Shown: positions 44,196 through 56,303, counted from the stretch's first letter. The stretch is DNA of 64,000 nucleotides from Phenylobacterium aquaticum (GCA_947378305.1 CANCJJ010000012.1:1-64000); one strand, 5' to 3'. Numbers and translations are program-made. The notes: generated by a model from the letters alone, not told the origin.

Positions 44196-44786
44196 ATGGC
44201 CGACGGGGAAATTCAGGATCAGGCGAAGTTTCACGCCATGATCGAAGGCACCAAGGAAGACTGGATGGCCATTGGCCGTGCCGGCGCGCCGTTTCACCGG
44301 GCCTTTGCTGACAGGCTTATTTCCCACCTGAACATGTTGTCGGACGACTCCGGCGGCTTTGCCGTCACCCGGCTGGAGCATTCCCTGCAAACCGCCACCC
44401 GGGCCCATCGTGATGGCCGGGATGAGGAATATGTCGTCTGCGCCCTGATGCATGATGTGGGCGACATTCTGGCTCCGTCCAACCATGCCGAGCTGGGGGC
44501 CATGATCATGAAGCCCTATGTGTCGGAACAGAACTACTGGATGATGGACAAACACGGCATCTTCCAGGGCTATTACTTCTTCCAGCATCTGGGTCTGGAC
44601 CGCGACATGCGCGAGCAGTATCGCGGCCATGAATGGTTCGAATACACGGCCCAGTTCTGCCACCTCTATGATCAGAACAGCTTTGACCCGGCCTATGAGT
44701 CCATGCCCCTGTCGGCCTTTGAGCCCATGATCCGGCGGATTGTGGCCCAGCCCAAGCGGTCCATCTACCGTCCTGCGGCCAGCTGA
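44196..44786 (+). CDS. HD-domain protein with a PhnZ/MIOX-like metal-ligand set
   Basis: This 196-aa cytoplasmic protein has the HD signature H62...H86-D87 and further ligand candidates H97, H120 and D159. The H-HD-H-H-D set binds two metals in PhnZ and inositol oxygenase, which are di-iron oxygenases; ordinary HD phosphohydrolases need fewer. Glu61 precedes the first His. The C-terminal 'RGHEWFEYTAQFCHLYDQNSFDP' looks conserved. I start at 44196 because GGGAG lies 6 nt upstream; ATG 44178 adds six residues. An ABC exporter pair follows after ~90 bp on the same strand. Function is unassigned; a phosphatase cannot be excluded. Confidence 0.78.
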   Translation: MADGEIQDQAKFHAMIEGTKEDWMAIGRAGAPFHRAFADRLISHLNMLSDDSGGFAVTRLEHSLQTATRAHRDGRDEEYVVCALMHDVGDILAPSNHAELGAMIMKPYVSEQNYWMMDKHGIFQGYYFFQHLGLDRDMREQYRGHEWFEYTAQFCHLYDQNSFDPAYESMPLSAFEPMIRRIVAQPKRSIYRPAAS

Positions 44787-44877
44787 CCGCCTGCCAGACG
44801 GGCCACGGGATGATCTTGTTCGTTGAGACCGCCGCCGGATCGGCGGTGTTGAAAGCCTGTCGCATGGGGCGAGGGGC

Positions 44878-46662
44878 ATGACCGGTCAGATCAAGCCGCC
44901 GAGTGACTGGACGATCCTGGCGACCTATCTGCGCGCCCAGGGCCTTCGGATGGGGTTTCTGGCCCTGTTCCTGATCGCCGGGACGGGGGTACAGCTGGTC
45001 TCCCCCCTCATCCTGCGCAGCTTTATTGATACCGCAGCCAGCGGGGGACAAGCGGTCTCCCTGGTCCGGCTTTGGACCCTGGCGGGACAGTTCATTGCCA
45101 CCGCCCTTGCCGCCCAAATCCTGGCGATCGGCTCGACCTATTACAGTGAGCAACTTGGCTGGTCAGCCACCAACCACATGCGTCAGGACCTTGCGACCCA
45201 TACCCTGCATATGGACATGGCCTTTCATAATGCCCGCTCACCGGGGGAGCTGATTGAGCGCGTGGACGGCGATGTCGCCGCCCTGGCGGCCTTCTTTTCC
45301 CAGTTCATTCTGCAAATCCTGGGCGGCGGCCTCTTGCTGGTCGGCATATTGGCGGTCCTGTTCCTGCAGGACTGGCGGATCGGGGTCCTATTGACGGGCT
45401 TTGCCCTGGTGGCGGGGGTCATACTTCACGCGATCCGGCGGATCGCCAGTGGCCACTGGGAAAGACTCCGTCAGGCCTGGTCGGAGCTGTCCGGCTTTCT
45501 GGAAGAGCGCATTGCCGGACTGGATGATATCCGGGCCAATGGGGGTGGGGGCCATGTCATGGCTCGCATGGCCATCATCAATGTCGAGCTCATGGATAGT
45601 AATGTCGCCGCTTCACGGCGGGGCCAGTGGATTTTCATTACGGCCAGCGGCCTGTTTTCCGTGGGGTTTGCCCTGGCCCTGACCTTCGGGCTCTACCTGT
45701 TTGAGCACAAGGCCGCGACCATCGGCACGGTCTTCATGTTCATGCAATATGCCGGCATGATGGCCATGCCCATCATCCTGATCGGCCAGCAGCTCCAGGC
45801 CTTTCAGACCGCCACCGCAAGCCTGACCCGAATTCGTGAGCTTCTGGGGTTCAAGTCCGTCCTGCTGGATGGCCCGGGTCTCGGCTGGGATCAGGCCCGT
45901 ACCCAGCCTCCCGCCCTGGCCTTCGAACATCTGACCTTTGCCTATCGCCCGGATACGCCGGTCATCCAGGACATAGACCTTGCCATCGCACCTGGACAGG
46001 TCGTGGGCCTCCTGGGCCGGACGGGCAGCGGCAAGACCACCCTGACCCGGCTTTTGTTCCGGCTCTATGATCCCCAGTCAGGCCGGATCACCCTGGATGG
46101 ACAGGATATCCGGCATGCCGGCCTGGCCGAACTTCGTGGACGGATTGGTCTGGTCACCCAGGAAGTGCAGCTCTTCGACGCCAGCATCCGCGACAATGCC
46201 GCCCTGTTTGATGACAACATTTCCAATGACCGCGTCCTGGCCGTTCTGACCGACCTCGGGCTTGGACCCTGGCTCTCCCGTCAGCCGAAGGGCTTGGAGA
46301 CCCTGCTGGTCGCAGGTAGCGGCCTGTCCGCTGGCGAGGCCCAGTTGCTGGCCTTTGCCCGCGTCTTTCTCAAGGACCCCGGGCTGGTCATTCTTGATGA
46401 GGCCTCCTCGCGGCTCGATCCGGCCACCGACCAGTTGATCGAACAGGCCCTGGACCGGCTTCTCACCGCCTCCAGTCCGGGGAAGACCCGGACCACCCTC
46501 ATCATTGCCCACAAGCTCTCCACCGTTCGACGGGCCGATCGTATTGTCATTCTGGATCAGGGGCGGCTCCTGGAGGCCGGGGATCGGCAGGTCCTGGAGG
46601 CCGATCCGACCTCGGCCTATGCGCGTCTCCTGCGCTCGGGCATTGAGGAGGCCCTGGCATGA
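44878..46662 (+). CDS. ABC exporter half-transporter A (catalytic Walker B, altered signature)
   Basis: This 594-aa protein has a six-helix exporter domain (~residues 20-320) and an ATPase domain. Walker A is 'GRTGSGKTT' (Lys386), Walker B is 'VILDEASS' with catalytic Glu508, the switch is 'IAHKLSTV', and the signature is L-S-A-G-E (residues 483-487) in place of LSGGQ. The following gene starts within its stop codon (ATGA at 46659). The pattern of defects complements the partner, as in heterodimeric exporters such as TM287/288 or BmrCD. Substrate unknown. Confidence 0.9.
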   Translation: MTGQIKPPSDWTILATYLRAQGLRMGFLALFLIAGTGVQLVSPLILRSFIDTAASGGQAVSLVRLWTLAGQFIATALAAQILAIGSTYYSEQLGWSATNHMRQDLATHTLHMDMAFHNARSPGELIERVDGDVAALAAFFSQFILQILGGGLLLVGILAVLFLQDWRIGVLLTGFALVAGVILHAIRRIASGHWERLRQAWSELSGFLEERIAGLDDIRANGGGGHVMARMAIINVELMDSNVAASRRGQWIFITASGLFSVGFALALTFGLYLFEHKAATIGTVFMFMQYAGMMAMPIILIGQQLQAFQTATASLTRIRELLGFKSVLLDGPGLGWDQARTQPPALAFEHLTFAYRPDTPVIQDIDLAIAPGQVVGLLGRTGSGKTTLTRLLFRLYDPQSGRITLDGQDIRHAGLAELRGRIGLVTQEVQLFDASIRDNAALFDDNISNDRVLAVLTDLGLGPWLSRQPKGLETLLVAGSGLSAGEAQLLAFARVFLKDPGLVILDEASSRLDPATDQLIEQALDRLLTASSPGKTRTTLIIAHKLSTVRRADRIVILDQGRLLEAGDRQVLEADPTSAYARLLRSGIEEALA

Positions 46663-48452
46663 CGTCCGTTCCGCTTGATCCCCAGCAAGACCTGCCCCCG
46701 CCCCGCCAGTCGGCCTTTATCCAGGCCGCCCGCATTGCCCGGGCCCGACCCTGGCTGTTTGCCCTCAGCATGGGGCTCTATGTTGGCTATTACACCCTGC
46801 CCCTGGTGCCGGGCCTTTTGCAGCGTCAGATCTTCGACACCATGAGCGGCCACGCCCGGGCGGGCCTGAACCTCTGGAGCCTGGCGGCCCTTTGGTTTGC
46901 TGCCCAGTTGTCCCCCCTGGTCATGGCCTCCTTCGGCAACTGGGCCTTTGTGACCTTCACCTCGGCGTCCCGGCTGATGGTGCGCACCAACATGCTGGGC
47001 TGGATCATGTTCGCGAGAGGATCGCGGGTCTCGCCCGGGACCTCCGGAGAGGCCCTCAGCCGGTTCCGGGACGATGTGGCCGAAGTCATCAGCTTCATCG
47101 AGGGCTGGAACGATACCTTTGGTCAGGGTGTCTTTGCCGTTCTGGCCCTGGTCATCATGTGGCAGATCAATGTGCCGGTGACCTTCTATGTCATGGCCCC
47201 GATGATCCTCGTGGTCGCCATCACCCAAAGGATCACCCAGGGCATACACCGTTACAGTCGGGTCGCCCGGGAGGCCGAGGCGCGGGTGACCTCGTTTGTT
47301 GGCGAATCCTTCACGGCGGTTCAGGCCATCCGGGTGGCCGGAGCCGAGGGCCGGGTCTTGCAGCGGCTGGCCGGACTGAACGAGGTGCGCCGCAGGACGG
47401 CGGTCCGGTACCGGATCTATGTCACCCTGCTGGACACCTTCGGCGCAGGCACATCCAGCCTGGCGCTTGGACTTGTCCTGCTGCTGGCGGCCAGCGCCAT
47501 GCGGGCCGGGCAGTTCTCGATTGGCGATTTTACCCTGTTTGCGGCCTATGTCGGGGCGGCAACCTCCGCGCCCCGCTGGCTTGGCCGACTGCTGGCACGG
47601 AAGCGGACCGCCGATGTCGCCCTCATGCGGATTGAGCGCCTGCTCGGGGACGCCCCGCCCGAACGGATTACGGAAGCCCGGTTCCAGGTCGCTGAGCCGA
47701 TCGGCGAGCATGTGCCCCTGGAGACCCTCGAGATTCGCGGTCTGACCTGTCTGCACCCGACCTCTGGACGGGGTGTGGAGGGGATCGATCTCACCCTGCA
47801 CAGGGGCAAGGTGGTCATTATCACAGGTCGGGTCGGGGCCGGAAAGTCCACCCTGCTGAAGGGCATGCTTGGCCTCCTGCCCATGCAGGGCGGCAGCCTG
47901 CTCTGGAACGGCGAACCCATACCGGACCCCGCCACCTTCCTCGTCCCGCCCCGATGCGCCTATACCCCCCAGACCCCCCGGCTGTTTACCGAAACCCTCG
48001 GTGACAATATCCGCATGGGTCGCCCCCTGACCTCCGAAGACATGGAGCGGGCCATTCATCTGGCCGTCCTCGACGAGGATGTCGCCCGCCTGGAGCAGGG
48101 GCTGGAGACGCGGGTCGGAACCCGGGGCGTGACCTTGTCCGGGGGGCAGGTCCAGCGCTCGGCCGCCGCCCGCATGTTTGCTGGCAAGCCTGACCTGCTG
48201 GTGCTCGATGATGCCTCAAGCGCCCTGGATGTGCGCACCGAACAGATCTTCTGGGACCGGCTATTCTCCCAGAGCGAGCGCCCGACCTGTCTGGCTGTGT
48301 CCCACCGCCTCGAGGCCTATCGTCGGGCCGACGAAATTCTTGTTCTGGAAGACGGGCGGATTGCGGCGCGGGGCAGGTTGGAAAGTCTGCTGGACGACAG
48401 CCCGCTGTTTCAGGACCTCTGGGCTGAAACCCTCAAGGCGTCCTCCCACTGA
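46659..48452 (+). CDS. ABC exporter half-transporter B (Asp in place of catalytic Glu)
   Basis: This 597-aa protein overlaps its partner by 4 bp and has an exporter membrane domain (~25-340) and an ATPase domain. Walker A is 'GRVGAGKST' (Lys396), the signature is a canonical LSGGQ (493-497), but Walker B is 'LVLDDASS' with Asp518 where the catalytic Glu belongs. Together with LSAGE in the partner, the ATP site formed by this Walker A/B and the partner signature would be degenerate, leaving one hydrolytic site per heterodimer. The switch His ('VSHRLEAY') is kept. Confidence 0.9.
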   Translation: MTSVPLDPQQDLPPPRQSAFIQAARIARARPWLFALSMGLYVGYYTLPLVPGLLQRQIFDTMSGHARAGLNLWSLAALWFAAQLSPLVMASFGNWAFVTFTSASRLMVRTNMLGWIMFARGSRVSPGTSGEALSRFRDDVAEVISFIEGWNDTFGQGVFAVLALVIMWQINVPVTFYVMAPMILVVAITQRITQGIHRYSRVAREAEARVTSFVGESFTAVQAIRVAGAEGRVLQRLAGLNEVRRRTAVRYRIYVTLLDTFGAGTSSLALGLVLLLAASAMRAGQFSIGDFTLFAAYVGAATSAPRWLGRLLARKRTADVALMRIERLLGDAPPERITEARFQVAEPIGEHVPLETLEIRGLTCLHPTSGRGVEGIDLTLHRGKVVIITGRVGAGKSTLLKGMLGLLPMQGGSLLWNGEPIPDPATFLVPPRCAYTPQTPRLFTETLGDNIRMGRPLTSEDMERAIHLAVLDEDVARLEQGLETRVGTRGVTLSGGQVQRSAAARMFAGKPDLLVLDDASSALDVRTEQIFWDRLFSQSERPTCLAVSHRLEAYRRADEILVLEDGRIAARGRLESLLDDSPLFQDLWAETLKASSH

Positions 48453-48534
48453 TGGGACCCCGGCCTTGTCAAAGTCCGATGGGACAGCCTAAAACCTTCC
48501 CGGCGAGCCGGATTTCAGGCCGCAGGAGAGTCAT

Positions 48535-48729
48535 GTGAAGGCGTTGATCGGCAAGTTTTTTCAGCTCATGCCCTTCTGGTTCGGGGCGGGTTTCCTGGCT
48601 CCGGCCATTGCAGGACTGATCGAAAAAATGGGTTGGGTTCCGCCGCTGGGGCTGCATCCTGTGGTGATCGGTCTCCTGATCGGGGCTCCCTGGGGGGCCT
48701 TCGCCACCTGGAAAGGACGCTGGATATGA
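48535..48729 (+). CDS. Hypothetical 64-aa membrane protein
   Basis: The 64-aa product has two hydrophobic segments ('FWFGAGFLAPAIAGLI' and 'VVIGLLIGAPWGAFATW') separated by a short 'EKMGWVPPLGLHP' turn, implying a helical hairpin in the inner membrane. The start is GTG at 48535 with CAGGAG 7 nt upstream; the ATG just before it is out of frame and hits a stop. Its TGA overlaps the desaturase ATG (ATGA at 48726), so the two are translationally coupled. I do not recognise the family. Confidence 0.65.
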   Translation: MKALIGKFFQLMPFWFGAGFLAPAIAGLIEKMGWVPPLGLHPVVIGLLIGAPWGAFATWKGRWI

Positions 48730-49625
48730 AACTTGCAACCCAATTGCCGGATGCTGCGACCCTGGCTGGCATGGACAGCAAGGCCCTGATGGGGCTGGAA
48801 AACGATATCGCCCGGGAATTCATGGGCGGCGTGCCCTGGCTTGCCGTTGCCTGGGGCCTGGGAAATCTCCTCGTCTGGCTGTCCCTCTGGCCCCTGACCC
48901 TGATGGGCATACTGCCGCTCTGGGTTGCCTTTCCGATTGCCACCTTGAACGTCATGCTCTGCTATCTGCCGTCGCATGAGGCCCAGCATGACATTATTGC
49001 GCGGCCGGGCGAGCCCCTGCGTTGGCTCAACCAGCTGGTCGGGTTTGTCTCGACCATCCCCATGGTCGGTCCCTACCGGACCCTGCGCCTGACCCACATG
49101 GAGCATCACAAGCATACCAACCACCCGGACCTCGATCCGGACATTTCCAGCAAGGCAGCCTCCATCTCTGACTTCCTAAAGGCCTCCATTGCCAAACGTC
49201 AGCCCAAGGGGGATGGCAATGCGGGCTATACCGCTGCCCTTGAACGGATTGGCGGGCCGGAGGCGGCGCTCGCCAAGCGCGACGCGGCGATTTTCCAGCT
49301 TGGCTTCCTGGCCATATTGTTCATCAGCGCCGCGACCGGCCATGCCCTGGAAGCTGCCCTGCTCTGGTGGCTGCCCAGGCATATCGGCCAGACCTATATT
49401 TCCCTCGTCCTCAGCTGGGCGCCCCATCACCCTGCGGAAAATCAGGGGCGCTACAAGGATACCCGCGCCTTCCGCAGTTGGTTGGGCAATATCGGTACAA
49501 TGGGCATGCAGTTTCATATCATCCACCACTTGCATCCGCGCATTCCCCTCACCCGGACGCCTGCCGCCTATTGGGCCCTGCGGCCCATTCTGGTCGCCAG
49601 GGAATGCGATCTGGCGGGGCTTTGA
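48726..49625 (+). CDS. Fatty-acid desaturase / hydroxylase family membrane di-iron enzyme
   Basis: This 299-aa membrane protein carries three His boxes: 'HEAQHD' (H-x3-H), 'HMEHHKHTNH' (H-x2-HH) and 'FHIIHHLHP' (H-x2-HH), which bind a di-iron centre. At least four hydrophobic segments surround them. The family desaturates or hydroxylates acyl chains, sterols or carotenoids using O2 and an electron donor; the substrate is not evident. ATG 48726 overlaps the stop of the 64-aa membrane gene. It could modify a lipid exported by the upstream ABC pair; this is inferred from order alone. Confidence 0.88.
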   Translation: MKLATQLPDAATLAGMDSKALMGLENDIAREFMGGVPWLAVAWGLGNLLVWLSLWPLTLMGILPLWVAFPIATLNVMLCYLPSHEAQHDIIARPGEPLRWLNQLVGFVSTIPMVGPYRTLRLTHMEHHKHTNHPDLDPDISSKAASISDFLKASIAKRQPKGDGNAGYTAALERIGGPEAALAKRDAAIFQLGFLAILFISAATGHALEAALLWWLPRHIGQTYISLVLSWAPHHPAENQGRYKDTRAFRSWLGNIGTMGMQFHIIHHLHPRIPLTRTPAAYWALRPILVARECDLAGL

Positions 49626-49748
49626 CTAGAATTTCCCAATAATTCCCGCCGGACCTGAATTGGTGACTATTCAGCCTGTCAGGACTGCGGTTTAATCACC
49701 TAAAGACTGGGCGTACGCGCCAAAACAGCCAAGCCCCCGGAGGACGCC

Positions 49749-50558
49749 ATGACCGATCACCTGATTGAGACCTTTGAAGACGGCATTGCGACCCTGACCA
49801 TGAATCGGCCAGAGGCGCGGAACGCCCTGTCCGGGGAGATGCTGGAAGCCCTGTCCGAAGCCGCCTTGCGCCTGGCGGGAGATCCGAAGGTTCGGGTCGT
49901 TGTCCTGACCGGGACCGGCAATGCCTTCTGTGCCGGGGGCGATGTGAAGGGGTTTGCTGCCGACAATACCCGTGGCCCGGATGCGGCCTCTGGCCCAAGC
50001 TTTGAAGCCCGTACCCACAGCCTGCGGACCGGTATGGAACTGAGCCGCTGGCTGCACGAAATGCCCAAGCCGACCCTGGCCGTTATTCCTGGCGCCGCAG
50101 CCGGAGCCGGTCTGTCCATGGCCCTGGCCTGCGACATGCGCATTGCGGCCAATGAAGCCAAGATGACCACCGCCTTTTCCAAGATCGCGGTCTCGGGCGA
50201 CTACGGCGGAAGCTATTTCATGAGCCACCTGGTGGGGTCCGCCAAGGCACGGGAACTCTACTTCATGGCGGATGTCATTACCGGGGCTGAGGCGGCTCAA
50301 CTGGGTCTGGTCAATCGCGCCGTCCCGGCCGCGGACCTGCCGAGGGAAGCCGCGGCCCTGGCCCAGCGTCTGGCCAGCCTGCCCACCCTGGCCATTGGGC
50401 AGATGAAAAAGAACCTGAACCGCGCGGAGCACGGCAGTCTGGCAGATGTTCTGGACTCCGAGGCCATCCACATGATCCGCACCATGATGACCGAGGACCA
50501 CAAGTCCGCCTCCCAGGCCTTTGTTGATAAGCGCCCTCCGGTGTTCAACGGCCGCTAA
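49749..50558 (+). CDS. Enoyl-CoA hydratase/isomerase family protein
   Basis: This 269-aa crotonase-fold protein has 'LTMNRPEARNALSGEML', oxyanion segments 'AFCAGGDVKGF' and 'GAAAGAGLSMALACDMRIA', and 'FSKIAVSGDYGGSYFMSHLVG', where the typical catalytic Glu pair is not obvious; Asp in 'SGDYG' may serve, as in some isomerases. The C-terminal 'EDHKSASQAFVDKRPPVFNGR' is a standard ending for CoA-pathway hydratases. GGAGG lies upstream. A nitronate-monooxygenase-family gene follows after 30 bp. Confidence 0.9.
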   Translation: MTDHLIETFEDGIATLTMNRPEARNALSGEMLEALSEAALRLAGDPKVRVVVLTGTGNAFCAGGDVKGFAADNTRGPDAASGPSFEARTHSLRTGMELSRWLHEMPKPTLAVIPGAAAGAGLSMALACDMRIAANEAKMTTAFSKIAVSGDYGGSYFMSHLVGSAKARELYFMADVITGAEAAQLGLVNRAVPAADLPREAAALAQRLASLPTLAIGQMKKNLNRAEHGSLADVLDSEAIHMIRTMMTEDHKSASQAFVDKRPPVFNGR

Positions 50559-50588
50559 TTTCGCACGTCAAACCCAGGACCAGATCCC

Positions 50589-53623
<3,035 letters not shown>

Positions 53624-53660
53624 CGGGGAAACCCAGGTCGCTCGCGCCATGAAAGCGCTT

Positions 53661-53679
53661 GTCAGACCCTCTGTCTGAC
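53661..53679. promoter_or_regulatory. Inverted repeat upstream of the first GPH transporter
   Basis: GTCAGAC at 53661-53667 and GTCTGAC at 53673-53679 are perfect inverted arms around 5 bp. It could be a regulator site or a weak hairpin at the end of the preceding transcript; no T-run follows. Confidence 0.35.
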
Positions 53680-53744
53680 CGCACTGTTGGCGTCATGCGG
53701 CGGAACAATCCGCTAAGAAAACAGGACTGTCCTGGGGGGACACC

Positions 53745-55214
53745 ATGACCACGACCGAGGCTCCGACCGGGCCAGCCGACAAGCCTGCCTTCGGAACCAA
53801 GCTGGCCTTTGGCATCGGGGCGATCGCCAACGGGGTCAAGGACAATGGCCTCGCCTATTTTCTTCTGCTTTTTTACAGTCAGGTCGCTGGCCTCGACTCC
53901 CGTCTGGTGGGCCTGGCCCTTACCCTGGCCCTGGTGATCGATGCCCTGATTGACCCGGTCATCGGCTATTGGTCCGACAATTTCCGCTCCCGCTGGGGAC
54001 GCCGTCACCCCTTCATGTATGCCGCGGCCGTTCCGGTGGCCCTGGCCTATTTCCTGCTCTGGAGTCCGCCCAAGGGGCTCGAACAACAGGCCTTGTTTGT
54101 CTATCTTCTGGGCGTCCTGGTGACGATCCGAATCCTGTTTTCCCTCTACGAGATTCCCAGCAATTCCCTGGCACCGGAAATCACCCGGGATTACGACCAG
54201 CGCAGCTCCCTTCAGGCCTTTCGCTATTATTTCGCCTGGACCGGCGGCAATGCCGCGAGCGTCCTGATGTTCGGGCTTCTGTTCCCGCTATTTGTCACCC
54301 CAAGTTTTCATAATGGCCAGTTCAATCCGGCCGCCTATCGGGTCTATGGGATCATCTCTGCCACGCTGATCTTCCTGGCCATTATGGCTTCCAGTCTGGG
54401 CACCCATTCCCAGATCAAGCACCTTCAGGCCCCGCCGCCCAAGCGGGACATGTCCGTTCGCCTTATTTTCCGGGAAATCCTGGAAACCCTGTGGAACAAG
54501 TCCTTCGCGGCCCTCTTCCTGTCCTCGATCTTCGGGTCGATTGCCTCGGGGCTGTCCGCCTCCATGGCCTTCCTGCTCTATGCCTATTTCTGGAAGTTCA
54601 CCTCGGCTCAGGCCAGCATGGTCACTAGCGGGGTTTTCATTTCTGCCATTATTGGGGCCACCCTTGCCCCATGGATCAGCAAGACCCTGGGCAAGAAGAA
54701 GGGCGCGATCATTGTGGGGCTCATTGCCTTTTTGGGCTCGCCCCTTCCCATCACCCTGCGACTGCTGGGCGTCTTGCCGCCCGCGGGTGCAGCGGTCAAT
54801 TTCTGGCTGGTTTTCTTTAACACCGTCTTTGATGTCGGCCTGATCATCTGCTTCCAGATTCTGTCGACAGCCATGATGGCCGATCTGGTCGAGCAGGCAG
54901 AGGTCCGAACGGGCCGACGGTCCGAGGGCATGTTCTTTGCCGCCTCGGCCTTCATCAACAAGATTGTCAGCGGGGCCGGCATAATCATTGCCAGCTTCAT
55001 TCTGGCCGCCGCAGGCCTGGCGCGCGGGGCGGACCCCAGTACGGTCTCTACCGCGACCGTGCTCAAGATGGGCCTGCTCTATGCCCCCACCATTGTCAGC
55101 CTCTGGATGATCATGCTGGCCATCATGAGCACCTATTCGATCAATCGCGAGGATCACGAGGCCAATCTGCGCACCCTGGCCGAGGTCAGGGCCAAGGAGG
55201 GTGACGGCGTCTGA
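53745..55214 (+). CDS. MFS transporter, GPH (sugar:cation symporter) type, copy 1
   Basis: This 489-aa inner-membrane carrier has twelve hydrophobic segments and the GPH signature near the N-terminus: 'FGIGAIANGVKDNGLAYFLLLFYSQVAGLDS' followed by 'DPVIGYWSDNFRSRWGRRHPFMY'. GPH proteins classically import melibiose or glucuronides, but this clade is frequent in alphaproteobacterial catabolic loci. It shares length (489 aa) and motif order with the carrier at 58932. It is convergent with the acyl-CoA dehydrogenase pair. Confidence 0.92.
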   Translation: MTTTEAPTGPADKPAFGTKLAFGIGAIANGVKDNGLAYFLLLFYSQVAGLDSRLVGLALTLALVIDALIDPVIGYWSDNFRSRWGRRHPFMYAAAVPVALAYFLLWSPPKGLEQQALFVYLLGVLVTIRILFSLYEIPSNSLAPEITRDYDQRSSLQAFRYYFAWTGGNAASVLMFGLLFPLFVTPSFHNGQFNPAAYRVYGIISATLIFLAIMASSLGTHSQIKHLQAPPPKRDMSVRLIFREILETLWNKSFAALFLSSIFGSIASGLSASMAFLLYAYFWKFTSAQASMVTSGVFISAIIGATLAPWISKTLGKKKGAIIVGLIAFLGSPLPITLRLLGVLPPAGAAVNFWLVFFNTVFDVGLIICFQILSTAMMADLVEQAEVRTGRRSEGMFFAASAFINKIVSGAGIIIASFILAAAGLARGADPSTVSTATVLKMGLLYAPTIVSLWMIMLAIMSTYSINREDHEANLRTLAEVRAKEGDGV

Positions 55215-55220
55215 TCCGCC

Positions 55221-56303
55221 TCAGCTCACCAAACCCGTTGCCCGCGCCGCTTCGTCCCGCAGCGCCTGGGGCCCGCCCAGCATCTGGCGGTTCAGGCCGA
55301 TCCGCTTGAACCAGTAGTGCAAGCCCACCAGGTCGGTGAAGCCCATGCCGCCATGCACCTCTGTCGCTGTGCGGGCGACAAAGGTTCCGACCTCAGACAC
55401 ATGCGCCTTGGTATGGCAGGCTGTGACATGCGCCTCGCTGGGCAGATGATCCAGGGCGTGGGCCCCATACCAGACCATGGCCCGGCAGGGTTCCAGGGCA
55501 GCCGCCATTTCGGCGCACATATGCTTCACCGCCTGAAAGCTGCCAATGGGTCGGCCAAATTGCTCCCGGGATGAGGCATAGGCCACCGCCTGATCCAGCA
55601 TGGCCTGAGCGGCCCCCAGGGTGTCGGCGGCAAAGAGTAGGCGGGCCACATCCAGCAATCTCTGAACAAGGTCCGGCCCGGCTCCGGCCAGGGGTTCCGC
55701 GACAACCCCGGTAAATCGCAGTTCGCCGGTCGGTCGGGAGACATCAATGGTCGTCAGGTCCGTGCGGACCAGCCCCGGGGCCGTGGCCGGAACCAGATAC
55801 AGACGGCCCGCCGTATCGGCCACGACATAGAGGTCGGCCTCATAGTCGATCACAAACAGGGCCCGTCCATTCAGGATTCCGTTGCGCCCTTCGAGTCCGG
55901 CATCCTCGCGCCCGCCCGCCTGTTCGCTAAGTGCCAGACCAGCTGTCACCTGGCCCGCCGCCAGTCTGGGAAGCCAGAGGCCCTGCTGTCCCGGACTGCC
56001 CGCAAGCTGCAGGGCCAGGGGGGCCAGGATCGCCGTGCCGATAAAGGGTGTCGGACTGACATGGGCGCCGAGTTGTTCGGCCACCAGGGCCGCCTCCAGC
56101 AGGCTGAGCCCTGTGCCCCCCTGGGACTCCGGCGTGATCAACCCCATGACGCCCAGTTCGGACAGCCCCGTCACCAGGTCTGGCGTGCGGCGCGCCCCGC
56201 TGGCGGCCAGGGCGCGGGTTTGGGCGAGACCGCCCGCATCTTCCAGAAATCGTCCGACGGACTGCTGGAGCATGACCTGTTCTTCTGAGAGACCGAATTC
56301 CAT
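55221..56303 (-). CDS. Acyl-CoA dehydrogenase, FadE27-like subunit lacking the usual base
   Basis: This 360-aa protein has the fold of acyl-CoA dehydrogenases ('LLEAALVAEQLGAHVSPTPFIG', 'YASSREQFGRPIGSFQAVKHM'). In the C-terminal 'HGGMGFTDLVGLHYWFKR', family members usually read 'GGIGFTWEHDLH', with the Glu as a catalytic or structural residue; here that position is Leu325. It starts 9 bp after the stop of a second dehydrogenase gene. In heteromeric steroid-type enzymes, one subunit is catalytically incomplete, which matches this pair. Comparison is from memory of the family, not an alignment. Confidence 0.88.
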   Translation of the reverse strand: MEFGLSEEQVMLQQSVGRFLEDAGGLAQTRALAASGARRTPDLVTGLSELGVMGLITPESQGGTGLSLLEAALVAEQLGAHVSPTPFIGTAILAPLALQLAGSPGQQGLWLPRLAAGQVTAGLALSEQAGGREDAGLEGRNGILNGRALFVIDYEADLYVVADTAGRLYLVPATAPGLVRTDLTTIDVSRPTGELRFTGVVAEPLAGAGPDLVQRLLDVARLLFAADTLGAAQAMLDQAVAYASSREQFGRPIGSFQAVKHMCAEMAAALEPCRAMVWYGAHALDHLPSEAHVTACHTKAHVSEVGTFVARTATEVHGGMGFTDLVGLHYWFKRIGLNRQMLGGPQALRDEAARATGLVS

